NCBI GenBank assembly: GCA_964410325.1
Contig: CAYPFN010000006.1
Location: forward strand, 11,465-75,464
Length of the DNA stretch: 64,000 nt
Reading direction: 5' to 3'
Source: CAAFZY01 sp964410325
GTDB lineage: Bacteria; Pseudomonadota; Alphaproteobacteria; RF32; CAG-239
Positions 1-8,374 of this stretch are shown here, piece after piece. Positions within the stretch are counted from its first letter, which is position 1. Each line of letters begins with the position of its first letter. Under the pieces are notes generated by a model. That model was not told where the DNA came from. It did no database searches and saw nothing but the letters and a program-made list of their open reading frames with translations. Position numbers and translations under genes: made by a program.

Positions 1-942
1 GCCATCGTGAAGAAAACAGGCGTTACCCATGTTAATTTTGAAAATTTATCCAGCTTGGATAAAGGCGTATGGATGATGGCCTGTGCTGAAAAAGGTTTGG
101 TGCCGATAGGCATCAGCATTAACACGGCTAAGGCTAAAGCCATGGTTGAAGCCGCCCGCAAAAAATTAAGTTCTGAAGAGTTTATGGTTTTTAAACGCAA
201 TTTAGCTAACCAGATGTTAGAAAATGCCGCGGCGAAGTGCAAAGATAAAAATGACCGCCGTTTGGGATTGCCCGAATCTGAATTTGATTATATCAATAAT
301 TTAAAAGCTGATTATGGTTTTGCAAATTTCCGCACTGCTTATGATGCTGAAAATGGTCTATATAATGCGGTTTTAAAAGATATTGAAAAAGGAGGTCGGG
401 ATAAAGAAAGCGGCGCGGCCACAACATTTGGCGCGATGCGTGCTTTAAGAGGGGTTTTTGATATTTATAACAAACATCAATATCAGACGTTTGGTGACGT
501 TTTAAACGATAACAGTTTTAAACAATTAAAAATATCGGCAGAAAATAAGGCAGGTCTGACCGCAAAAATTCCAGAAAATAAACCGTTATTGGAGTTTGAT
601 ACGGGAGATTTTATAACCTTATATCAAACTTTGCAGCCACATTATGTGGCGGAAGCTAAAAAGGATATTTTAGACGCCTATCATCGGGAATCAAATCGTA
701 AGGGGCCGAAACGTGCAGATAATGTTGTCTTGTCCAGCGATCTGTTTCCTGGTGTCAAAGGAGTTGTTAATGAAATTAATGTTATCTTGAGGCACAAAGG
801 CATAGAGGCTTTAACGTTGCCAACCGAGCATAATGGCTTGAACTTTGCCCGTCCTGAAGAGAGAAACGAAAAAGACGGCGCTGTCAAATCGGCACAGGAA
901 ACGACAAAGGCATCTGTAGTTCCGACCAGAGGTTCCCGTTAA
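1..942 (+). CDS. Uncharacterised protein, 5' end probably outside the window
   Basis: The reading frame is open from base 1, so this is probably the C-terminal part of a longer gene; a GTG at position 7 would give a 311-residue protein but its ribosome site cannot be judged. I do not recognise the family. The protein is soluble-looking, rich in Lys, Asn and Glu, without a signal peptide or membrane segment, and ends in a polar tail rich in Glu, Lys and Thr. Such charged proteins of unknown function also occur at 1493-4330 and 24409-28041, and this may be the end of another of that kind, but I see no direct sequence similarity. Confidence 0.6.
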   Translation, partial: AIVKKTGVTHVNFENLSSLDKGVWMMACAEKGLVPIGISINTAKAKAMVEAARKKLSSEEFMVFKRNLANQMLENAAAKCKDKNDRRLGLPESEFDYINNLKADYGFANFRTAYDAENGLYNAVLKDIEKGGRDKESGAATTFGAMRALRGVFDIYNKHQYQTFGDVLNDNSFKQLKISAENKAGLTAKIPENKPLLEFDTGDFITLYQTLQPHYVAEAKKDILDAYHRESNRKGPKRADNVVLSSDLFPGVKGVVNEINVILRHKGIEALTLPTEHNGLNFARPEERNEKDGAVKSAQETTKASVVPTRGSR

Positions 943-1438
943 AATAAAAAATTGCTTCAGAAATCATTTTTTATTCATTTGTGCCTATACTAGCTTTATA
1001 ATTCATATGATTATCAGAGTGCCAGATATATGGATGCGTTCTCTAACACATATGTGTGGCAGCACTTGACTCTAATTTGGGATATATGGATACATAAAAA
1101 ATTATGTTCTGATACGGATCCCGCAAAAGAAAGCACAACATCAGTTTTCTCCTGAACTGACGGAGGTCTTGTATTTTCTTCTTAAAACATAATATTGGTT
1201 ATCTGCTTTACTCCAAATTATTTTTTGCAATATGGAAAATCAAGAGTTTGCATGAATCTAATGCCAGGCTATTAAAATAGTGCTCCACTTCTTTCTGCCA
1301 TTAATATTTAATGTGGCATTCATCATAACTCTATTAATGCCGACTATATTAACAAAAACTCCATCCGCTTTTATGGTCTGAAAGTAGAAGTATGCCTACA
1401 TTTATCAGTTTACGCGGGTTGTGTTACATTTAAACCAC
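943..1438. other. Gene-free stretch
   Basis: About 500 bases without a convincing coding frame. It holds a short hairpin (TCAGTT/AACTGA near 1143-1162) and a twice-used GATATATGGAT motif near 1067 and 1080. I see no tRNA, promoter or mobile element here; it may be decayed coding sequence. Confidence 0.5.
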
Positions 1439-1477
1439 AAAAAAATCTCTGTTTCTGCAATAAAACAGAGATTTTTT
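1439..1477 (-). terminator. Rho-independent terminator of the 945-residue gene
   Basis: A-rich run, stem AATCTCTGTTT/AAACAGAGATT and T-rich run, 15 bases beyond the stop codon of the minus-strand gene. T-runs on both sides mean it may work in both directions. Confidence 0.85.
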
Positions 1478-1492
1478 ATGAATGGAAGACTG

Positions 1493-4330
1493 TTATTGAG
1501 AATTTTGGTTATAGTTCTCAATGAGGCGAGCAGAAACCTCTTCACTAAGAATCTTTTCTGCCTCCGGATTGGCCTGTCCCTCAAGCTGAGACATTGACGA
1601 AACAAGGACTTTTCGTACTCTAGGTCCTTCCTCGGTTACAGGCTCCGTTTTCGATGCTAGTTCCGGTACTGATAATGGTTCTGGTTCTAATTCCAGTTCT
1701 AGTTCCGGTACTGATAATGGTTCTAATTCCAGTTCTAGTTCTGGTAATGGTAATGGTTCTGGTTCCGGTACTGGTACTGGTACTGGTGTAATCCGCCGCC
1801 ATTCACCGTCATCATCATGACAGCCTTTTTCCAAGCTTAAACCGACCAACTGAGTGTTTTCTTTACCAGTTGCCAGAATATCATTGGTTTTATCAAGCAT
1901 ACTATTAATGGCAACGGCCTGTTGGGCATCGATTTTTTCGCCACAGCCCAATAAGTTGATTAGAGCCTCCATTTCCTGTTGATATTGATAAAAACGCTGA
2001 TTACTATGAATGGTCGTTATAATAGAAGCGGCGTCTTTATTACTTAAACCTTCTGGAAACAGCTCTTTTAGCCCATCTTTTAATTCAGTCCGACTGGCAT
2101 AAGTGTTTTCCTGGGCAAACATAACCAATTGTCCCATTTTTCCATTGTTTAAATTCAGATTAAGATTTTCAAAGCGGCTTTCAAGATAATCATGTCCGGA
2201 AGGTGTTTCTCTTAACGTACCGTCGCCGACTTCATACGCTTTACGCATAAAAGCATACAGGCGATTAAATTTATAAATAACTTCTTCTTTAGTCTTCCCC
2301 GGAAAATATTCATCCATGTAAGGTGCCAAATGATTATAAGCTTTGTCAAGTGTTATTCCTTCCATTCCGGTGGCAGACTTGAGCGTTCCTTCGGTAGTTT
2401 TAACCAATATATTGTATTCATGGCGAGATATGCCCATGTTTTCATTATAAGTTTCCGGGAAAGGAATATATATCGCATTATCAGTGGCTCCTGTCTCATT
2501 CGAATTAACTTCCGCATTCACCAGGCCTGTATCTGTATTTTGAGAATGTTCCAACATATTATCTTGCTTAAGGCTGTCGACCTTAGCAATGTTTTCGGTA
2601 TTATCTTTGTTATGGTCAAATAGTTTGTTAAATAAACGACTGAACCTGTTTCCGTTAGATTTTTCATTATTTTGAGAATGTTCCAACATATTATCTTGCT
2701 TAAGGCTGTCGACATTGCCAATGTCTTCCGCATTCACCAGGCTTGTATCTGTATTTTGAGAATGTTCCAACATATCTTGCTTAAGGCTGTCGGTCTTGTA
2801 AATGTCTTCCGCATTATTTTTGCCATGGGCAAATCCTAAACTTTGGAAAGCAACGTTAAAGCCAAGGCCGATTAATGCGGAGGTCGCCGCTTGTCTAAAT
2901 TCATTTCTTTTTTCTTTGTTATCAGGATCCTTTGTGGCAACTGCATAAGCAATTGAAGCATCTGTCAACTGGGCAACAGTTGCCGTACCAGCACGTCCTA
3001 GACTGATGGCATGGCGGGTTCCGGCAATATTGGATGCCAAAGAAACATTCAGGCCTTCACGAGCCCCTTCGGTCAATATATTGGCTGCGTCAGCAGCTTC
3101 CAAGCCGTCTTTAAGCCATGCGAAACCAGCGACGGCCAGCCCGGTATTCAGAACCCCGCCAACAATATAAGAACGTTTATCTTTGCGGCTGTTTATTTTA
3201 TTTTTCCAGGCTTGTTTTAAGGCATCTTTAAATTTCAAAGGTTTTTTACCAGCTTCTCTTTGTTTACGGTTAATTTTGCGCATTTCGGCAACAATCGGAA
3301 AAACCCAAGAACCGGCGGCGTGATAAGCGGCATAAGCAGCAATAGCTGGCACCAAAACCGGTGTCGCAGCGCCAGCAGCCGCAGCACCAGCAGCCGCAGT
3401 CGCTGTCCAATAACCAAAAGCGGCATTGGCCGTGATATTGCCAATTAATTTAAATTTATTATCGCTAAAACTGCCTTTAATATTTTTCCATATTTCATAA
3501 CGATTGTTGGAAATACTGTTGGCAAGCTCCTCAAATCTATTCTTTTTAGTCTGTAATGAAGTAGCCAGTTTTGAAAAATTATCTCTAACATTTGTTTTAA
3601 TGTTTTGCAGATCATCTCGTGCATTTTTTCCTATATCATTGGTAAAATCCTTAATTTTGCGTTTTAGAGCGTTGATATATTGTTCGACTTGAAAGGAAGT
3701 CTCAGCGCATGAACTTAAAATACTATCAACTTTAATGCGTATTTTTTCATTGCCCTCAATAATGTTGTTGAAAGTTTTAGTCGCTCTCTGGCTTTGACGA
3801 GTAATATAATTCCGATATTCCGATGTGCCGATTTTTTGTTCTTTCTTTGTCGGCTTGTCTAAAGACGAAGCAATAGCCGTCTGGAACAAATCAGCCAAGA
3901 AAATAGTTTTAATTTCTTCTTTTAAAGCTTTGTTGCGACCGTTTTTATCTAATTCAGCAAATTTTACATCTCCGGCCAAAACGGTTTCGGCTTTCATTTT
4001 TGCACCTTTAAACAACAAACTCAAGTATGCTTCTTTTGGTTTTTCAGTTAAAGCTTTTGCCTTATCGCCACTGCCGTCGGTAATTTCTACCCGTTTCAAA
4101 ATATTGACAACATCTTCGTTGTCGGATTTAAATTTGTCAAAAGTCAGCTTAGCGATAACGTCTTGCAACTTTTTATAATTGTTTTCATAAGTAACATTGG
4201 CCAAAGCGGGATGGTTCGGATCTTTTTCGGACACAATTTCTATCGCTTTCCGCAATTGCTCTTCCGAGCATAAAAAAACGTTGCCTTTTAAGATTTCCAA
4301 AGCTTCGTCAAAAGTCATTTCTTTTGCCAT
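1493..4330 (-). CDS. Large uncharacterised protein with hydrophobic centre and repeat-rich C-terminus
   Basis: 945 residues, ATG start with GGGGAG upstream. The layout is: a charged, helical N-terminal half (about 1-290); a hydrophobic Ala/Gly-rich block (about 295-345) and a second one (about 385-500), separated by a basic stretch near 350-385; a polar linker with three copies of a DSLKQD-MLEHSQN unit; a folded-looking part (about 620-850); and a Pro-Glu-Leu dipeptide tail (about 870-920) like the spacers of TonB or wall-spanning proteins. No signal peptide is visible. The same general plan (soluble N-terminus, two Gly/Ala-rich hydrophobic blocks split by a basic loop, variable C-terminus) is found in the protein at 24409-28041. 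I do not know the function; a membrane-inserting effector or envelope-spanning protein is only a guess. Confidence 0.75.
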   Translation of the reverse strand: MAKEMTFDEALEILKGNVFLCSEEQLRKAIEIVSEKDPNHPALANVTYENNYKKLQDVIAKLTFDKFKSDNEDVVNILKRVEITDGSGDKAKALTEKPKEAYLSLLFKGAKMKAETVLAGDVKFAELDKNGRNKALKEEIKTIFLADLFQTAIASSLDKPTKKEQKIGTSEYRNYITRQSQRATKTFNNIIEGNEKIRIKVDSILSSCAETSFQVEQYINALKRKIKDFTNDIGKNARDDLQNIKTNVRDNFSKLATSLQTKKNRFEELANSISNNRYEIWKNIKGSFSDNKFKLIGNITANAAFGYWTATAAAGAAAAGAATPVLVPAIAAYAAYHAAGSWVFPIVAEMRKINRKQREAGKKPLKFKDALKQAWKNKINSRKDKRSYIVGGVLNTGLAVAGFAWLKDGLEAADAANILTEGAREGLNVSLASNIAGTRHAISLGRAGTATVAQLTDASIAYAVATKDPDNKEKRNEFRQAATSALIGLGFNVAFQSLGFAHGKNNAEDIYKTDSLKQDMLEHSQNTDTSLVNAEDIGNVDSLKQDNMLEHSQNNEKSNGNRFSRLFNKLFDHNKDNTENIAKVDSLKQDNMLEHSQNTDTGLVNAEVNSNETGATDNAIYIPFPETYNENMGISRHEYNILVKTTEGTLKSATGMEGITLDKAYNHLAPYMDEYFPGKTKEEVIYKFNRLYAFMRKAYEVGDGTLRETPSGHDYLESRFENLNLNLNNGKMGQLVMFAQENTYASRTELKDGLKELFPEGLSNKDAASIITTIHSNQRFYQYQQEMEALINLLGCGEKIDAQQAVAINSMLDKTNDILATGKENTQLVGLSLEKGCHDDDGEWRRITPVPVPVPEPEPLPLPELELELEPLSVPELELELEPEPLSVPELASKTEPVTEEGPRVRKVLVSSMSQLEGQANPEAEKILSEEVSARLIENYNQNSQ
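1655..1790. repeat. Minisatellite encoding a Pro-Glu-Leu tail
   Basis: Degenerate tandem six-base units of the GGTTCT/GGTACT/AATTCC type inside the large minus-strand gene. They encode alternating Pro/Glu/Leu/Val dipeptides. Unit number is likely to vary in frame between strains. Confidence 0.75.
2537..2793 (-). repeat. Three copies of a 40-45 bp coding repeat
   Basis: Three near-identical copies (about 2537-2582, 2670-2714 and 2753-2793) encode DSLKQD(N)MLEHSQN, partly followed by TDTxLVNAE. They sit in the polar linker of the 945-residue protein. Confidence 0.85.
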
Positions 4331-4457
4331 GTTAGCATCTCCCCAAGTCTTAAATTCTTTACTTGCTTGCAGTATACATCAAAAAAAACAATATTTCAAC
4401 AACTTTTTTGACAAAAAACAAAAAATAGCGGCAATCGGTATCCAAAAGAGTAAAAAT

Positions 4458-4486
4458 TTTACTTGCTTTATTGATTAGCATATACT
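4458..4486 (+). promoter_or_regulatory. Putative sigma-70 promoter of queA
   Basis: TTTACT, 17 bases, then TATACT, about 40 bases upstream of the queA start codon. Found by eye. Confidence 0.5.
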
Positions 4487-4526
4487 ATAACCGCCTAAAA
4501 GAAAAGGATTTTTAGGAAAATAAACC

Positions 4527-5609
4527 ATGCAGGTAGATGATTTTGATTTTGTTCTGGACAAAAGTTTGATTGCCAAAGAACCAGCTCGCCCGAGAGATGC
4601 GTCTAAATTATTAGATTTATCGCGGGAAGGCGAAATTCACGATCGCCATTTTTATGATTTGCCGGAGATTCTGCAAAAAGGCGATGTACTGGTGTTTAAT
4701 GATACCAAAGTTATTCCTGCCCGCCTTTATGGAAAGCGGGGCGAAGCCCTGGTTGAGGTGACGCTGTATCATCCGATAGATGGCAGAATATGGTGGTCAT
4801 TTATTAAAAATTCTAAGCGCTTGAGATTAAATGACATCATTAGGTTTTATACGGATGAAATTTTGCCGGAAAATTCTGATTTTACGGCTCGGGTCTTGGA
4901 AAAAAACGGAGAAGAAGGCGTGTTAATCGAGTTCGGTTGCGATGCTGGCGTTCTTGGAACATATCTTGAAAAATACGGCTCTATGCCGTTGCCGCCGTAC
5001 ATTAAACGTGATAAGCCAGGGCAGGGGCTTTGGAATCGTTACAATGACAAAGAAAATTATCAAACGATTTATGCTAGGCATGAAGGGGCGGTGGCGGCAC
5101 CGACAGCTGGGTTGCATTTTACGCCACGGGTTTTGGAAGCCTTGGATGAAAAGGGTGTTGAACGGGTGTTTTTGACTCTTCATGTTGGTGCCGGAACCTT
5201 TTTGCCGGTTAAGGTTGAAGATACTAAAGATCATAAAATGCATGCCGAATATGGCGTTATTGCGATGGAAGTTGCCGAAAAAATCAATCGAGCCAAACGC
5301 GATGGTCGTCGTATTATTGCCGTAGGTACAACCTCTGTGCGCCTGCTTGAGAGCGCTGCCGATGAACAAGGCGTTTTACATCCTTTTACTGGCGAAACCG
5401 ATATCTTTATTACGCCGGGATATAAGTTTCGCATTATTGATATGATTATTACAAATTTCCATCTGCCGAAATCAACGCTTTTTATGTTGATTTGTGCTAT
5501 TTCCGGCACTGAACGGATGAAAAAAGCTTATCAACATGCTATGGAGCATAAATATCGTTTTTATTCTTACGGCGATAGTTCTATCTTAAAATGTGTAAAT
5601 AAAATTTAA
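4527..5609 (+). CDS. queA: S-adenosylmethionine:tRNA ribosyltransferase-isomerase QueA
   Basis: QueA transfers and isomerises the ribosyl part of S-adenosylmethionine onto 7-aminomethyl-7-deazaguanine in tRNA, making epoxyqueuosine. The 360-residue protein is full length and shows family blocks: the N-terminal DFDFVLDKSLIAKEPARPRD region, VLVFNDTKVIPARLYG, AAPTAGLHFTP and the C-terminal MIITNFHLPKSTLFMLI. The ATG follows an AAGGA element. It is the first gene after a promoter and is followed by an independent membrane protein. The enzyme for the last queuosine step, QueH, is encoded at 57695-58318, so both late steps of the pathway lie in this window. Confidence 0.96.
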   Translation: MQVDDFDFVLDKSLIAKEPARPRDASKLLDLSREGEIHDRHFYDLPEILQKGDVLVFNDTKVIPARLYGKRGEALVEVTLYHPIDGRIWWSFIKNSKRLRLNDIIRFYTDEILPENSDFTARVLEKNGEEGVLIEFGCDAGVLGTYLEKYGSMPLPPYIKRDKPGQGLWNRYNDKENYQTIYARHEGAVAAPTAGLHFTPRVLEALDEKGVERVFLTLHVGAGTFLPVKVEDTKDHKMHAEYGVIAMEVAEKINRAKRDGRRIIAVGTTSVRLLESAADEQGVLHPFTGETDIFITPGYKFRIIDMIITNFHLPKSTLFMLICAISGTERMKKAYQHAMEHKYRFYSYGDSSILKCVNKI

Positions 5610-5677
5610 CCAATCTGTTATATGTCTGTCATATAATATAATAACAATTAATATGATAATAAGATGGTTGGTGGCTC

Positions 5678-6820
5678 ATGCTCGGGCTGAAGAAAATTTT
5701 AGCTGTGGTTAAGACCTCATGCCTGCCGGCGCTTGCTTTAAGCGGCGCTGTGTTCTACTTTTGCGCCAAAAGCCGTTTTCAGCCGGGAGAATATCTGCCC
5801 TTTCATCTTTTATTTTATATTTTGCTGCTCGGTAATGTGTTGTTTATAGTTGCAATCAGAGAAGTCAAACCGTTGTTTCATCTATTATGGCTGGCGGTTT
5901 TATACATGGTTATGGCTAATCTTCCTTTCTATCATGGGGAGGATGCGTTATACCGTCCGGAATTTCAGATGCTTCTGTTTCTACTACCTTTAAACTGGCT
6001 GTATTTTACCGTTTTGGAAGAAGAACGTCTTACCGATGGCAGAAATTTTTATGCTTTGTGTTTTGTCTTGCTGGAATTAGTGGTGGCTGAAAATTCCGGA
6101 AATTTTTTTAATAGAGATTTTTTTGTCGCATCAGGGTATATTTTGTTATGGGAATGGGGGCTTGTCTTCTTACTTCTTCTGTTGCTGGCTTCCCGGGACG
6201 GCAATATCAAAAATACCGGTGTGTTTTTTGCTTTTGCGTGTTTGGGATTGGCTGTTGCTAATAAATCATCAGCCGCGACATATAGTTTGTTTTCTTCCGC
6301 TGCGGCGCTGATTTTACTGCTATCTTCACTGCATAATTATATTTATACGTTTCTTCGTGATGATTTAACGGGTGTATACAGTCACCGAATGTACCATATT
6401 CATGCTCGAAAATCTTTTCCTTTAAAATTTAGCATCGGTGTAATATGCCTTGATGATTATGCTAAACTGGTGCGTGTGTTTGGCAAAAAGAAGGTCAACA
6501 GCCTGATTAAAATGATTGTAAACAAAATCCGCGAATTGAATACTGGTGCTGTTCTTTATCGTTACCATGAAGATGAATTTATTCTGGTTTTTAAAAATGA
6601 GGATAAAAAACAGAGTTATGAATATCTGGAAACAATCCGTCGCACAATTGCCGGCGCAGAATTTGTTTTAGACCGCCACCAGATTGTCAAAGTAACAATT
6701 TCCGCAGGTGTTTCCGAGAAAAAACGGAGCGACGCCAATGTTGATGCCGTTTTGGAAAGGACCAGAAAAGCGTTGCAAAAAACTTATAAATTTACCCAGA
6801 ACATTACCTCAAAAGCATAA
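5678..6820 (+). CDS. Membrane protein with degenerate GGDEF domain
   Basis: 380 residues. The first 220 or so are about seven hydrophobic segments. From about residue 225 a GGDEF-type domain starts with the usual DDLTGVYSH entry (normally DxLTGLxNR) and ends with TISAGVSE. The active-site loop reads RYHEDEF where active diguanylate cyclases have RYGGDEF, so both glycines that hold GTP are replaced. The domain probably does not make cyclic di-GMP and may instead sense or bind nucleotide; this is inference from the motif. I chose the ATG with a GGTGG element upstream; an ATG 14 bases earlier is in another frame. It converges with lgt. Confidence 0.8.
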   Translation: MLGLKKILAVVKTSCLPALALSGAVFYFCAKSRFQPGEYLPFHLLFYILLLGNVLFIVAIREVKPLFHLLWLAVLYMVMANLPFYHGEDALYRPEFQMLLFLLPLNWLYFTVLEEERLTDGRNFYALCFVLLELVVAENSGNFFNRDFFVASGYILLWEWGLVFLLLLLLASRDGNIKNTGVFFAFACLGLAVANKSSAATYSLFSSAAALILLLSSLHNYIYTFLRDDLTGVYSHRMYHIHARKSFPLKFSIGVICLDDYAKLVRVFGKKKVNSLIKMIVNKIRELNTGAVLYRYHEDEFILVFKNEDKKQSYEYLETIRRTIAGAEFVLDRHQIVKVTISAGVSEKKRSDANVDAVLERTRKALQKTYKFTQNITSKA

Positions 6821-6822
6821 AT

Positions 6823-7632
6823 TTACAATCTCTCATCAACTTTTTGGATAGTTATGGCATGATAAACGGCCCATATTCCCAAAACAATAAACGGCGCCGA
6901 AAGCAATTGCCCCATAGTGATGTGCTGGAATATGAAACCGAGTTGTGCATCTGGTTCGCGGAACAGTTCCGCTACGATCCGAAACGCGCCGTATAAAATC
7001 AAAAACAGGCCGGAAATAAAGCCAGTATGCTGCCTAATCCACTTTTTTTGCCAAAGCAGGTTAAGAATAACGAAAAGCAAAAACCCTTCTAAAAGCGCTT
7101 CATATATTTGCGATGGATGACGTGGCAGATAACCGCCGTTGGGAAAACGCACAGCCCAAGGTACATCTGTAATCCGTCCCCAAAGCTCGTCATTGGCAAA
7201 ATTGGCCAGCCGCCCGCAAAACATGCCGATAGGGGCATATAAAGCCGCCAAATCGGTTATACTTAAAAATGAATAGTTGATTTTTTTTGCGGCCAGCCAG
7301 ATTGCGACAATAACGCCGATAATGCCACCGTGAAAAGACATGCCACCATGCCATATGGCAAAAATTTCCAAAGGATTTCGCCAAAAAAATCCTTGTCCGT
7401 AAAATAATACGTAACCCAGCCGTCCGCCGCAGATAATTCCAAGCGTAATATAAAAAACGACATCCTCTAGGTTGTTTCGAGATATCGGCAGGTTGTGCTG
7501 GAGGATATTACGCCACGCCAGATACCATGCGGCAATAATGCCGAACAAATAAGCCATGGCATACCACCGAATGGCAATCGGGCCGATGAAAAAGATAATC
7601 GGCGAAATTTCAGGATAAGCTAAACCAACCAT
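6823..7632 (-). CDS. lgt: Prolipoprotein diacylglyceryl transferase Lgt
   Basis: Lgt moves a diacylglyceryl group from phosphatidylglycerol to the lipobox cysteine of prolipoproteins, the first step of lipoprotein maturation in the inner membrane. The roughly 269-residue protein has seven hydrophobic segments and the family signatures HGGMSFHGGIIG, GRLANFANDELWGR and RHPSQIYEALLEG, including the conserved His, Arg and Asn residues. I use the ATG at 7632; a TTG one codon upstream is also possible. It would process the lipoproteins encoded at 10726, 22519 and 29892. It is transcribed away from the YbjN-type gene. Confidence 0.96.
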   Translation of the reverse strand: MVGLAYPEISPIIFFIGPIAIRWYAMAYLFGIIAAWYLAWRNILQHNLPISRNNLEDVVFYITLGIICGGRLGYVLFYGQGFFWRNPLEIFAIWHGGMSFHGGIIGVIVAIWLAAKKINYSFLSITDLAALYAPIGMFCGRLANFANDELWGRITDVPWAVRFPNGGYLPRHPSQIYEALLEGFLLFVILNLLWQKKWIRQHTGFISGLFLILYGAFRIVAELFREPDAQLGFIFQHITMGQLLSAPFIVLGIWAVYHAITIQKVDERL

Positions 7633-7876
7633 CAAAATTCCTTAAAACACCTGTTTCCCTAAATTATTTAAAAGTATATTAATAAACTTTATATAATCCA
7701 CATATAAAATTAATTTTTCACACATGATTTTTTAACAAGTTGTTTTTTAATAATTTTTCATATGACGAAAAAATAAAAAAATTGAAATAGTGGAAAACTT
7801 TCGAAACTTAATTGTCTAAAACGACTCGGTATTGCAATCTGAAAATAGTTAAAATTTAACCCCAAAAGGCAAAAAA

Positions 7877-8365
7877 ATGCTGCAGGTTTCACAAATACAG
7901 CTTCAAGAGAATCCGATAGATATGGTTGAACATATCTTTAGCCGGCAATCCTTGGCATTTGAACGGCGCACCGTTAATGAAATTGTCGTTGAGGTGGAAG
8001 GCAAATGGAATAATATGCTGTTGTTTTTTGCCTGGGAAGAACATTTACGCTGTCTGCACATTTCCTGCCTGATGAACATCAGTATTGAAATTGACAACCG
8101 TAGCAAAATCTTTGAATTGTTAGCGTTGGTTAACGAAAATTTATGGCTTGGGCATTTTTCTTATTGGAGCGAAAATAAAATGCCTTTATTCAAACATTCG
8201 ATAATTGTTCGTGCTGGTGAAGCAGATTTTGAAAGTAAACTTGATCAAATTACCAATATTGCTGTTAATGAATGTGAACATATGTATCCAGTTTTTAACG
8301 CTGTCTTAAAGCAGAATATTTCTCCCGAGCAGGCGCTTTTTCCGGCAAAAGCTTTTTTACAGTAA
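7877..8365 (+). CDS. YbjN-domain protein (alphaproteobacterial type)
   Basis: 162 residues, soluble. The sequence matches the alphaproteobacterial YbjN family throughout: ENPIDMVEHIF near the start, the LLFFAWEEHLRCLHISC core, ELLALVNENLWLGHF and the later ECEHMYPVFNAVL. YbjN proteins have a fold like type III secretion chaperones; in enterobacteria YbjN affects motility and stress responses, but the biochemical role is unknown. It is monocistronic and converges with the ABC exporter gene with only 9 bases between stops. A 240-base AT-rich upstream region presumably carries its promoter. Confidence 0.88.
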   Translation: MLQVSQIQLQENPIDMVEHIFSRQSLAFERRTVNEIVVEVEGKWNNMLLFFAWEEHLRCLHISCLMNISIEIDNRSKIFELLALVNENLWLGHFSYWSENKMPLFKHSIIVRAGEADFESKLDQITNIAVNECEHMYPVFNAVLKQNISPEQALFPAKAFLQ

Positions 8366-8374
8366 AACTTAAAT

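Noticed and set aside
1620..1802. Minus-strand frame rich in Thr-Ser-Arg dipeptides
   Set aside because: Alternative-frame reading of the Pro-Glu minisatellite in the 945-residue gene.
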